Under the pieces are notes generated by a model that was not told the origin of the DNA, did no database searches, and saw only the letters and a list, made by a program, of their open reading frames with translations. Position numbers and translations under genes: made by a program. A stretch of DNA of 64,000 bases, from contig OZ345377.1 in the NCBI GenBank assembly GCA_977006965.1, positions 1,674,001-1,738,000 on the forward strand, given 5' to 3'. Shown piece by piece: positions 1 to 10,503 of the stretch. Position 1 is the first letter of the stretch. Each line of letters opens with the position of its first letter. This DNA comes from Phymatolithon calcareum. Lineage: Eukaryota; Rhodophyta; Florideophyceae; Hapalidiales.

Positions 1-394
1 TCTTTCCACTGGTCCTATGGAGATACACAAGGAATGAGATACAGAGCGGACTGATTAGTACTTCTGACAACTCATCCATCACCGACGACAACTCATCCAC
101 GACGGATTACCGTTTTCCGCTCTTCCAATATCGAGCACCTTGTTCACAAACATTAAAGGGACCGGTACACAAACACTTCACGTACCGTATACCCGCGCTC
201 CTTTTCCTCGTTAAACACAAGCACCTTCTGCACTCTCTAAGAAGACGTCCTGAGCAAATTTAAACCTACAAGTTGGACGACAATCTTATAATACTCACTT
301 TACACAGTTGCACTTATGATCAACAGTTTTGCTGACAGTCCACTAGCTCTGGTCCATCGTACTGGCCTGTGGTAAAAGTGGGTCACTCCTGAAA
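1..394. other. No recognisable gene
   Basis: No open frame with a recognisable domain and no repeat related to the rest of the window was seen here. The LINE remnant that follows may extend a little into the right end, but its reading frame is not recognisable before about 395. Confidence 0.5.
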
Positions 395-1292
395 ATGATA
401 GGCGTAACAGACGACATGGCGTTATCAAGAGTACGAAATGCAGTGGGGTGCACACACAAACTGAGGGATATTGGAGTCCATGTTCGAGGCTTTCAGCCTG
501 TGACGTGCATTAGAATCTTCAAGTCACTTATTTTGCCAAAGTGGGAGTATGCAATCCACGTCACGCCTCTGACAAAGCGATTACAATCAGCAATCGAATC
601 TGCAGAAGGTTTATTCTTCAAGTATGTTTTTGGGACATATGCCCAGCACCGCCATGGAAGAATGCGAGTTCTGTGCCGACTAGAACCACCTGCCATGAGG
701 AGAAGACACCAGCAGAAAGGTTCTCTGCGAGTCTAGTGAGACAGAAGAAGCGCCTCGACGAAGCAGATGAGTATTCTGGGAGAGATGAAGACATTAAGGA
801 GGCAACCAAGGACATAGAGTGCCTCAAGAAATATGAAGATCTGCAGAAAGCTCTCGACAAAGCCAAGGAGGGCTCAGTCTCAAAGAAAGGGCGACGAAAA
901 GAAATAATTGAGTTATGGGCAGAGGAAGAAGAGGGAAGATCGCTCGAGATACCAAAAGATTCGAACAATCTACCGATGGTTCTCCGCGTAAGAGAAAGGC
1001 CTACACGGTTGCGATGCCTGCGGCTGATATTCAATAGAGCAGCTCTTTGGAGAAAATCAGTACTTGGTGCACTTTGGTCAGCCGTGATTGAGCTGGTCGC
1101 GCTCCAACGCATTCTATCTTCATCCAAGATTAGTCCTGAAATTGAATATGAATGTAAGCGACTCACTAGAGCACTTGCTGGGAGAGAAGTACGAATCAAG
1201 GATATACTGAACAGTCAAACTACGTGAGCCAAGAAAATCGAGCGAAAGCGGCCCTGTTACTCTTCAAGAGAGGCCTTGGGAGCTTTTAAAAT
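395..1292 (+). pseudogene. LINE family 1 remnant, C-terminal part of the reverse transcriptase ORF and 3' end
   Basis: This is a decayed 3' part of a non-LTR retrotransposon. The first frame (395 to about 700) contains the line LPKWEYAIHVTPLTKRLQSA, which aligns with LIQPRWEYAIHLTPWT in two later copies at 60.8 and 61.9 kb. Near 700 the reading moves to another frame that runs to 1227 and keeps the charged, helical character of the same C-terminal region, so at least one frameshift has occurred. The segment ends in a short A/T-rich stretch (gggagcttttaaaatat) like the ggggctttaaaa ends of the other copies. The catalytic part of the reverse transcriptase is missing, so this is a 5'-truncated dead copy. 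No target duplication was found. The family call rests on alignment within the window. Confidence 0.65.
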
Positions 1293-2225
1293 ATATCAAC
1301 ACATATCCCCTGAAAATGATAAATTGCAGAGACGCAAAAAAGTACGCAAATTGTGCAAATGTATTCCGCTGTCACGCGCACGCTAAATTCTGGAGCCCTG
1401 AAAACAATGTCGCATTTTGTGTCAGACAATTCCCTTACGAAACCAAAATTTTAATTGATTTGGTGTCCTATTTTGGGTGCTTATAGTGCCCAAAACATCC
1501 GACATGGGCCCTCACTTTGGTGCTGACGAGTACCAGTATTACATTACACCACCGGAGACTGAGGGGTTTTGGAGCAGTATAATACTCTAAAGGGTAACCA
1601 GGCGGGCTGTAAAGTACTCCAGGAAACTATTTAAACGTTCACTCGACGGGAGAGGGGAAAGTGAAGAAATTATCGGTAGATCCATAGATTCGTTGCACGG
1701 AGAAGGCTTTATGGTGCTAGACGAAATAAGTACTGTGTCATTGTAACGAATACACCAAGATGTCTCTTCTCGAGTGTTCTTTCGTAAGTTCGGCTTTCCC
1801 CTTTACTCATGGCGTTGAAAAGCAGAGCTGTCTATCTCCATCTGGTCCGCAAACAAGTTCGGTAAGAATGGGATTGATTATCCGTCTATTTTACAGTGCA
1901 TCATACGTGTAAAGAAGACAACGGAGCGGTAAAGAGTAGAGTCCAGATGATCTGGCCGTCCACGTGGACTCGCGGAACGTGGAACCACCGCGCTTGCTCC
2001 GGGTGGAATCGAGTTATCGAGCGGTAGGCAGAGAAGAAGGAGTGCTTTCCTAATTACCTCGCAGAAATAACGATCTGCCGTCATCTAAGTAGAAGTTAAT
2101 TAAGAATAATGCGCTGCCTTGCGAGCCCCACGAGGGGAAAAGCAAGTAACAAAACATAACATATCCGTCTATTATACATTCTGCTGCATAAACGGCATCT
2201 GCAGCGAAGGACCGCAAATGGACCC
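1293..2225. other. No recognisable gene
   Basis: Unassigned sequence between the LINE remnant and the Harbinger transposase. Short open frames exist on both strands but show no familiar motif and no similarity to other parts of the window. The 5' end of the Harbinger element probably lies here, but no terminal inverted repeat could be identified. Confidence 0.4.
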
Positions 2226-3327
2226 ATGCGGTACCGAATGTCCCTGCACGGCCGCTGGCTCCGTGACCGAAGAGTCTCCCGAAGAGCTCTGCAACATCCC
2301 CATATGTCTGCTTTTCGCACGCTTTTCGGATCTGGTTGCGAGCGCTCGTTAATCACCTTAACAGGTGTTAACCATGTTACGTTTCGATACATACTTGTAA
2401 AGTATGCCACTCTGTACAACAAGTACTCACCCTATTAAACCGATGGGGCTATTCGACGTCTGGACGCAGGACCGCATGGTCGCGGGAGACCGCGCTCAAT
2501 GAGCGCAGAAATATGTTTGGGCTTGGTGTTGACATGGGGGAGGACACGCGGATCTGAGATGGTCCTCTGCTTGCTCTTCGGAATAACGGCATCAGTGTGC
2601 TCCCTTTTCTTGCGATTCGGACGCAGAATTCTTATTTGCATACTTCGCAATGACGTTCACGCGGCCTTGCGAATGCCGACAGAAGAAGAGTGATAGCTGC
2701 AAGCTGGCAGTGGCGGAGGAATATCCATTTCTTACCAATATCTTCGCTGTCGCAGACGGTTTGAAAATTCGTCTCGCACAGGCCGGGGACTGTGTGATAC
2801 AGAATATGTTTTACAACGGCTGGACCCGCGATCACTACGTCAGCAATGTGTTTGTTTTTGTCCCGTCCGGCGTGATCGTCGCTTGCAGTATAAACGCACC
2901 AGGATCCTGGCATGATTCGTAGATTGCCGATTTTGGAGAAGTTTACGATAACCTCAAGCAAGAATTTATCAAAAATGGCGGCCAGTGTGTTGTCGATTCT
3001 GCATTTTCAACAGGAGATTATCCTTTCTTGATAAAGTCTGTGCAGGACCACTTCCTATTAAGCAGCAACATGACCGAGATCACTGCGGCGCGGCAGGCTA
3101 CCTCAATGCGTCAAGCCTCTGAATGGGGCATGAGAGCGCTACAGGCAATGTTCTCGAGGATCAAGGACACAATTATCTAAGAAGAGAGGGGTGAGAGAAA
3201 GATTATTCTTCAAAGCATGGTGGTTCTTTTTAATCTGCGGACGCGTCTTGTAGGAATTAATCAAATTCTCTCCACTTTTATGCCTCAGCTGAGCACCGAG
3301 GCTAACCAAATCATATCAAACCTGTAA
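2226..3327 (+). pseudogene. PIF/Harbinger-type (DDE_Tnp_4) transposase, broken
   Basis: The reading shows the hallmark blocks of the DDE superfamily endonuclease of Harbinger elements, in order. They are a leader ending SLITLTGVNHVTF, then the helix-turn-helix-like block LGLVLTWGRTRGSE, then LRFGRRILICILRND, then FAVADGLKI (first Asp), YNGWTRDHYVSNVFVF, PGSWHDS (second Asp), VVDSAFS, ASEWGMRALQ (likely third acid) and finally RTRLVGINQI. Similarity begins near 2313; the ATG at 2226 is the first in frame. The gene is dead: an in-frame TAA at 2436-2438, a frameshift near 2690, a TAG at 2920-2922 replacing the residue after HDS, and a TAA at 3178-3180. A coiled-coil ORF lies convergently downstream, which fits the two-gene layout of Harbinger elements. 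No terminal inverted repeats were recognised. Confidence 0.8.
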
Positions 3328-3569
3328 GTTGCATTGCTGCGTTAAACCTGTCAAGAAAAAAAGCTTCGGCAAATGGCTTTAGAGAATGAAGGTGGAACTG
3401 TACGGCGTTTTCTGAATTCAATTCATTATTTACAAAACTTTGATATGTGAGAACCAGGGCGGTCTTTCGTAGAGCACATTACTTTGGAAGAAGAAGAAGT
3501 GCAGATTTTTATTTTAAACTTACCAACGTTAGAGAATTTTTCAGGCGATATACCGGCATACATAAAGAA

Positions 3570-4162
3570 CTAATCATCGGCTCCAGAGCCGGGCGTTACA
3601 TTTTTTTTCCTATTTCCGGCTCCAAAAAGCATCACCATTAGTTGCTCGTGTCGCCGCTCTCTGGCGAGAAACTCCTCTTCTCGGGCCGCCCTCGTTTCCT
3701 CTCTCCGAGCTCTCTCTACCTGTCGCTCGTATTCCCTTCGCGCTCTCTCATCCGCTCGCTCTTCTTCACGCCGCTCTCGATCTTCTTCACGGCGCACCTT
3801 CTCTTCAGCTCGTTCCTCTGCACGGGCTACGCGCTCTGCTTCCCTTCTTTCGCTTTCTTGCAGAAGTTGCAACCTAAAAATGGACATCATATCCCCATCG
3901 GAGGATTGCCTGAACGCCCAGCACTCGACCGCCTCTGGACAATAGGGCGCGGAGAAGGTAATCGTGGCGAGTCCAGTGGGCTCTGCCGCACGGATGGGAG
4001 AGAGGCGGCTTGTGCCGCGCTCATGGCGACAGCACTGCGGGCAGCTCGTTGCAGAACAGGAGTGGCGTTTGCTCGTGATGCGCTCGGCAGTGGAGCGGTC
4101 GCATTTTCATGGGGCAAGGGACTCTGTACCGGCTCCTTCGTGTCCTGATGCATTGTTGTCAT
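3570..4162 (-). pseudogene. Coiled-coil ORF convergent with the Harbinger transposase, frameshifted
   Basis: Two overlapping minus-strand frames join at about 3888 by a frameshift. The upstream part (4162 to 3887) is Ala/Ser/Pro-rich without a domain. The downstream part (3890 to 3570) begins MMSIFRLQLLQESERREAERV and is a long Arg/Glu-rich coiled coil ending in a short hydrophobic tail near residue 90. Such C-termini are common in the Myb-like or NAM-associated second protein of Harbinger elements, which helps the transposase reach DNA; that role is inferred here. No Myb/SANT repeat is visible, and the 5' end may have been lost where the A2 LTR begins at 4243. An alternative is an unrelated low-complexity host ORF. 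Confidence 0.5.
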
Positions 4163-4242
4163 ATATTATTAAATCAAAACGACTAGGCCACGTGTCCGGT
4201 GTGGATTGTTGACTGAAGAAGTGAACCAAGGATATTTATTGT

Positions 4243-4683
4243 TGTTGGAGGTTAGGGAGGAGATGAGGTGAAGGAAAAAGTTTGTTTGGAGTGAATTGGT
4301 TGAGTAGAAGATGAGTTGTGAGTGAATGAGTTCCTTGGTTTATTCACTTGGCGGACCTCAGGTCAAGACTATACAGACCTGAGAACACAACCAGACTTGA
4401 TCAAAACCCTAATTGACGACGGAGACACTCTAACCCTAAACAAATTTGTCATACTATCATATGACACGTGTAACATAAAAAAATCAAGAATCATCTACTG
4501 AGTGAGGGGAGTATGATTATCATACTCTTATCATACTCTGACACGTGTCACTGCCAATCTTCTTGATCCAAAGTTCTGAGACACTTTGACTTTCGACTTG
4601 ACACGTGTACACGTGTACCGAGATCATACCTTGATATTGAAGTGTGTTTGCGACTAGAGCTCCAAGTAATCACACTTCCAACA
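4243..4683 (-). repeat. 3' LTR of A2 (family A)
   Basis: In minus orientation it runs from TGTTGGAAGTG... at 4683 to ...CCTCCAACA at 4243. It has the family A marks: repeated ACACGTGT boxes, the palindrome GAGTATGATAATCATACTC (seen in reverse), a TATA-like box and the AATAAACCAAGGAAC core. The adjoining polypurine tract is at 4684-4696 (reverse complement gatcaagggggag). Confidence 0.9.
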
Positions 4684-5390
4684 CTCCCCCTTGATCGAGG
4701 GACACTACGACTTCCTCGCGCATATACCCATGTCATGTGCGAAATTGGCCGTCTTGACACGATCGAGTGGCTTGGTGAGTGCACTCGCAATCATCAACTC
4801 AGTACTACAATATTTGATAGATATCTTGCCGTGGCAACCACATCACGAACATAGTGATATTGGATGTCGATGTGCTTGTTCCTCTGAGTGATGGCCGCGT
4901 TTCGCCCGGTCGCGATCGCACTTTTACTGTCAGTGTACAGAGTCATGGCGGATGGCCTCTCGAGACCTTGAACATTGGCAATGAGTCTTGACAACCAGAC
5001 AGATTCCTTGGCGGCGGCACACGAAGCGATGTATTCCGCTTCGCATGTTGAAGTGGCGACGATGGTTTGCTTCTTTGAACGCCAGCTTATGGCTCCCCCT
5101 GCAAGAAGGAACACATAGCCACTCGTGGACCGTCTTGTCTCAACACATCCCGCCCAATCCGCATCCGTGTAACCGATTGGAACCAAACTCCCACTTCCAC
5201 CGAACAAAATTCCGTGATCTCGAGTACCCGCAATATATCGCAGGACACGCTTCACGCCCATCCAGTGACGTTTCAGAGGCTTTTCGCTGAACGAAGATAG
5301 CTTTCCGACCGAGTCAAAGATGTCTGGGCGTGTACCAACCATCAAGTACATGAGACTTCCGATGGCTGGACGGTATGGAACTTGTTCATC
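4684..5390 (-). pseudogene. Copia A2, C-terminal pol (end of RT and RNase H)
   Basis: The minus-strand frame carries VPYRPAIGSLMYLMVGTRPD, then [17 protein letters not shown] and YTDSKSAI, the acidic blocks of the copia RNase H domain that removes RNA from the RNA-DNA hybrid. A one-base loss near 4832 (gccacggcaag where other copies have gccacgggcaag) shifts the frame and drops the last 40 or so residues; the ancestral stop lies at 4705-4707. The upstream end is cut at 5390 by A1, and reading resumes at 10948 on the far side of A1. Confidence 0.85.
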
Positions 5391-5834
5391 TGTTGGAAGT
5401 GTGATTGCTTGGAGCTCTAGTCGCAAACACACTTCAATATCAAGGTATGATCTCGGTACACGTGTACACGTGTCAAGTCAAATGTCAAAGTGTCTCAGAA
5501 CTTTGAATCAAGAAGATTGGCAGTGACACGTGTCAAAGTATGATAAGAGTATGATAATCATATTCCCCTCACTCAGTAGATGATTCTTGATTTTTTTATG
5601 TTACACGTGTCATATGATAGTATGACAAATTTGTTTAGGGTTAGTGTGTCTCCGTCGTCAGTTAGGGTTTTGATCAAGTCTGGTTGTGTTCTCTGGTCTA
5701 TATAGTCTTGACCTGAGGTCCGCCAAGTGAATAAACCAAGGAACTCATTCTCACCTAACTCCACTTCTCCTTCACCAATCTTCACCAACCAAACTTTTCC
5801 AATCTCCTAATCTTATCCCTAACCTCCAACAATA
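5391..5834 (+). repeat. 5' LTR of A1
   Basis: Starts TGTTGGAAGTG and ends CCAACAATA, against CCAACAACA in the 3' copy. The U3 part has four ACACGTGT boxes, the palindrome gagtatgataatcatactc in a mutated form, and a telomere-like gggttag/tagggtt pair. A TATA box (ctatatag near 5698) is followed some 30 bases later by AATAAACCAAGG, likely the polyadenylation signal at the R/U5 side. Confidence 0.95.
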
Positions 5835-5848
5835 GGTTATGGGCCCAG
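5835..5848 (+). other. Primer-binding site of A1, initiator tRNA-Met anticodon-arm type
   Basis: The 14 bases ggttatgggcccag directly follow the 5' LTR. They are complementary to CTGGGCCCATAACC, the anticodon arm of eukaryotic initiator tRNA-Met, and not to a tRNA 3' end. Drosophila copia uses the same arrangement, priming from a 5' half of that tRNA. The same block is present at B1, C1, A2, A5 and A7. Confidence 0.85.
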
Positions 5849-6414
5849 TCAGCGCTTGATCACCACCGCGCTTCATCATCATCGTCGTCTCCGGGGCTCA
5901 TCCTTCGCCCCCCATCTTCTCCTGGTTGCGCATCCTTGCTTGATTACCTCTGGTTTTCTCGGAAGGCCCGCTCCAGAGGACTTGTCTGTCATTGTTCACG
6001 AGCTTCCTGTTCGGTTCCTTGCTCAATTACCTCTGGTCTTTGAGTGAGGCCCGTTCAGAAAGTGTTATAGCGTCTTGCAGTGCGCGTTGCCGGCTGCAGG
6101 TTCAGGTGTACCAAAACACCACAAGGGTTTCTGTAGTGTCTCCTTGCTTGATTACCTTCGGTTTTCTTGTCGGGCCCACCTCAGGATACCACAAAGCGTC
6201 TTGCAGTGCGTGTTGCCGACTGCAGGTTCAGGTGTACCAAACGCCACAAGAGGTATACGGCCATTGAGCCATCCCCCGATCAAGGACCGGGTCATTCCGA
6301 CTCGAAGGAACTTCTTATAAGGGATAGATTGCCTTGATAGTTGACCTTGTGTCGACTCGCAGTGGACTCCCCAAACGGATTTTCGACAAGAATAGAAGAC
6401 CCCCACTCCGCAAA
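5849..6414 (+). other. Untranslated leader of A1
   Basis: A 566-base leader between the primer-binding site and the gag start. It contains two related segments of about 90 bases (each with cttgcagtgcg and gttgcc followed by ctgcaggttcaggtgtacc) near 6070-6130 and 6190-6250, so it has an internal direct repeat. No ORF with a conserved start was seen. It likely holds packaging and dimerisation signals, which is an inference. Confidence 0.6.
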
Positions 6415-9400
6415 ATGGACAACTCCCAGGGAACGCTGAAGGTCGAAAAGTTAAATGAGACCAATTTCAACGCTTGGAAAAAGAAAATTCAGCTAGTACT
6501 ATCATTCCGCGAACTCGACGAGTTCATAGAGGACGATCCACCGGCACGAGATTCTGAAGATTTCAAGCTCTGGCGTCGTAATGACAATAAAGCAAAGGGT
6601 ATTATCGGTCTCTCGCTTTCAGACGAACATCTCGAGCATGTGCAGGATGTCGAAACGGCCAAAGAGATGTGGACGTCGATTCTCAATATCTTCGAACGAC
6701 ACACTCTTTTGAACAAACTGGCACCTAGACGCAAGTTCTACAGTGCCACTATGCTCGAGGACGAGAAAATACTGCCCTATACGAACCGCATTCGCCAACT
6801 CGCATCCACCCTCAAGTCAATGGGTGTCGATATTGACGATAAAGAAATGGCCATGGCTGTATTGAACGGACTTCCCGAACGCTACGACAGCTTGATAAGT
6901 GCACTTGATGCTCTCGGCAATGAAGACGAATCATTCTCACTTGAATTCGTGAAGAGTCGACTACTCCAGGAAGAGCAACGCATGTCAATGCGTGTCGAAG
7001 CATCAACCGTCAAAGCTGAGACTGCTGCACTTTTCACTGCCAGACGCGATGGAGAACGAATTCGTGACTACTGTGAACATTGTCATCGATCTGGACATAG
7101 AAGTGTGAAATGTTGGACCAAGTTTCCACACCTTGCTCCTGAAGGATACAAAAATCGGAATGGAAAGCAAACGAAACCAGCTGCATTCCTGACCGATGAA
7201 TCGGAACAAGTTCGAGTTATGTCCGATTCCGACTTTGTATGCCTGATGGTCAAGGTGCGCGATTCTGATATTTCCGAGAAGTCAAAGTCATGGATCATTG
7301 ACTCTGGTAGTACATCGCATATGACGTTCGATCGTTCAATCTTCTGCTCATACACAAAAATGTCTTCAACCGTCGAAATGGGAACCAAAGCACAGGCCAC
7401 AATCGCTGGAAAAGGTGATGTCATCATTACGCTTAACGTTAACGGCAAATCGTTAAAACGAAAGCTCAAGGACGTTATGCACATACCCGACTTCGGATAC
7501 TCTCTATTGTCTGTCTCAAAAATGGATGAGTACGGATATGGTATAACGTTCAAAAACAGCCGTTGCTATGTTAAAGCTCATAATGACACGATCGCAACAG
7601 GTACTCTACGCAAAAGTCTCTACTCTCTAGACCTTGCAGATGGAAATAAACTTAACGAAGTTTCCTGTTTCGCGAGCCTACAGCTCTGGCATGAACGACT
7701 TGCGCATGTTGACCACACTGGAATTACCGGAATGGTAAACCATGGGGTGGTGAAAGGTGTAAAGATTGCTCCCAACTCACAGTCCAAACATCCATGTAAT
7801 GGTTGTCTTGCCGGCAAAGGTCATCGTGCTCCGATTCCAAAGTCCAGTAGTTCTCGCTCCACCGCTATTCTCGATCTCGTACATTCAGACGTTCTTGGTC
7901 CTATCGACATTCCGTCCCTTGGAGGATCACAGTACTTCATCACATTCATCGATGATCACTCCAAGTGGACCACGGTATTCACCATGCGAAAGAAATCGGA
8001 GAGCTTTGAGTGTTTTCGGAAGTTTCACAAGTACGCTGAAACCCATACAGGTAGAAAGTTTAAGCACTTGAACATACAGGACTTCTCGAAAGCACCAAAG
8101 CTCAAAGCAATTAGGACAGACAATGGAGGCGAGTACCTTTCAAACGAGTTCAAGGCATATCTTGCGGAACACGGCATCCATTAACAGCTCACAGTCGCTT
8201 ACACCCCACAGCAAAATGGGGTGGCTGAACGCATGAACCGCACACTTCTCAACTTAGTGCGCTCGATGCTCCATCACAGAGGCATCGAGAAGAAGTTCTG
8301 GGCTGAAGCGTTGGCAACTGCTGTGTATGTGCGCAACCGAGTTACGTCACGAGGACTTCTTTCGAACACGACCCCCCATCACATATGGATGGGTGCCCCT
8401 CCAGATTTGGGACACTTGCGCGTATTTGGCGCCAAGTGCTGGTACGTGATTCCGAAGAAGAAAGTGAAGAAACTCGACAGTCGTACTCGTGAGGCGGTTA
8501 TGCTGGGATACTCGTTGGCATCAAAAGGGTATAAGCTGTGGGATGCGGACTTGCGGAAAGTGATTGTGTCAAGGGACGAGACGTTCAATGAATCGGAATT
8601 CGGATTCGATGAGACCGAAACCAATGTATCACTTGAAACTCCTCAAATCAAACTGAGTGATGGTACGGTTGAAGGTAAGGTCATTTCGGATGTAGATGAT
8701 AAAAGCATCGAGAAGGACATTGACGAAGGTGAGCAAGCAGATGGTGGAGAACAACCTATATCTCCATCTGGTTCTGACGAAACATCTCCGATGATCGCCA
8801 AACCCATTCTGCGTAGGTCAGCTCGGGTCTCAAAACCACCCACTGACTTCTGGAACGCTCCCTCGCATACTGCTATTCTGGCCTTCGAGTCCGTCAACCT
8901 TGCATCTGAAACCGGTTTGTCTTCTCATCAAGTGCCTCAGACCTTCAAGGAAGCGACTTCTATTAAAAATGTCGACTTCTGGTCTCCGGGCATTGAGAAT
9001 GAACACTCGTCACTAACCCGCAACAACACTTGGAAGTTGGTCACTCGCAAGCCTGGCATGAACGTTCTACCGTGCAAGTATATCTTCAAGGTCAAGGATA
9101 CAGGCCCTAAAGTTCGCATTGTTGCGAAAGGGTTCCGACAGGTGCATGGGGTGGACTACGGTGAAACGTATGCCCCAGTCGTAAAGTTCACCTCGATTCG
9201 TATCCTACTCGCAACCGTTGCTGTCCATGATTTGGAACTATACCAAATGGATGTTGTTACGGCTTTCTTGCATGGTGACCTTGACGAAGACATCTACATG
9301 GAGGTTCCGTCTGGATTTCGTGATCCCAAGCGTCCTGACCTTGTTTGCAAGCTCTTGAAGGCACTATACGGCCTGAAGCAAGCACCGCGACAGTGGCATG

Positions 9401-10482
9401 CCAAAATCGACAAGTTCCTCATCGACGAGCTCGGCTTCTCAAGCAGTCCCAATGATCCTTGTCTTTATGTCCGGCATAAGTCAAGCAGCATCATGATCAT
9501 CGCGCTATATGTGGATGACTTGCTGATTGCCGGAAACGATACTTCTGCTATTTCGTGGATCAAGGGGGAGCTGAACAAGCGATTCGAGATGAAGGACCTT
9601 GGAGAAGCTAGTGTTTGTCTTGGACTTGAAATTCGCCGACATCGCACACTTCGAACTCTTCACCTCTCGCAGTCGGTCTACGCTCAGTCAGTCTTGGAAC
9701 GTTTCGGGATGGAGAACTCAAAACCAGCACCAACCCCTATGGAGTCAAGCAACAAGAACACCGGAACCGAAGAAGTCGACATCACCCAGCTCGTCGATGA
9801 ACAAGTTCCATACCGTCCAGCCATCGGAAGTCTCATGTACTTGATGGTTGGTACACGCCCAGACATCTCGGACTCGGTCGGAAAGCTGTCTTCGTTCTGC
9901 GAAAAGCCTCTGAAACGTCACTGGATGGGCGTGAAGCGTGTTCTGCGATATATTGCGGGTACTCGAGATCACGGAATTTTGTTCGGTGGAAGTGGGAGTT
10001 TGGTTCCAATCGGTTACACGGATGCGGATTGGGCGGGATGTGTTGAGACAAGACGGTCCACGAGTGGCTATGTGTTCCTTCTTGCAGGGGGAGCCATAAG
10101 CTGGCGCTCAAGGAAGCAAACCATCGTCGCCACTTCAACATGCGAAGCGGAATACATCGCTTCGTGTGCCGCCGCCAAGGAATCTGTCTGGTTGTCAAGA
10201 CTCATTGCCGATGTTCAAGGTCTCGAGAAGCCATCCGCCATGACTCTGTACACTGACAGTCAAAGTGCGATCGCGACCGGGCGAAACGCGGCTATCACTC
10301 AGAGGAACAAGCACATAGACATCCAATATCACTATGTTCGTGATGTGGTTGCCACGGGCAAGATATCAATAAAGTATTGTACTACTGAGTTGATGATTGC
10401 GAGTGCACTCACCAAGCCACTCAATCGTGTCAAGACGGCCAAGTTCGCACATGACATGGGTATATGCGCGAGGAGGTCGTAG
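6415..10482 (+). pseudogene. Copia gag-pol polyprotein of A1, one in-frame stop
   Basis: The start is the ATG of MDNSQGTLKVEK, conserved in every copy in the window; an upstream ATG at 6334 is in frame but not conserved. The frame of 1355 codons encodes, in order: Gag (about residues 1-215), a CCHC knuckle CEHCHRSGHRSVKC at about 220, protease with WIIDSGSTSHM (Asp about 296), the pre-integrase zinc region from LWHERLAH (about 424), and integrase with D492, D569 and E605 (spacing D-35-E). These are followed by reverse transcriptase with YVDD at 1032-1035 and RNase H with acids near 1203, 1244 and 1281. The only visible defect is TAA at 8182-8184 (codon 590), replacing a Gln inside the integrase core. 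Product: the proteins needed to copy and integrate the element, acting in cytoplasmic particles and the nucleus. Confidence 0.95.
9558..9570 (+). other. Internal polypurine tract identical to the 3' polypurine tract
   Basis: The bases gatcaagggggag inside the reverse transcriptase coding region (codons for I-K-G-E) are identical to the 3' tract at 10491-10503. They could act as a second plus-strand primer, as central tracts do in Ty1 and lentiviruses. This is inference from sequence identity; the coding constraint alone may explain it. Confidence 0.4.
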
Positions 10483-10490
10483 TGTGCCTC

Positions 10491-10503
10491 GATCAAGGGG
10501 GAG
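10491..10503 (+). other. 3' polypurine tract of A1
   Basis: gatcaagggggag directly abuts the TG that opens the 3' LTR, the expected place for the plus-strand primer left by RNase H. It lies just after the pol stop at 10480-10482. Confidence 0.85.

Noticed and set aside
3642-4148. 168-codon plus-strand ORF
   Set aside because: It is the complement of the Arg/Glu coiled-coil and Ala-rich frame on the minus strand and reads as Ser/Leu/Phe-rich low complexity.
7083-7553. Antisense ORFs of 100-156 codons within gag-pol (also at 13170-13640, 16434-16859 and 35760-36185)
   Set aside because: They recur in every copy because they mirror the conserved coding strand; they show no domain or start context of their own.
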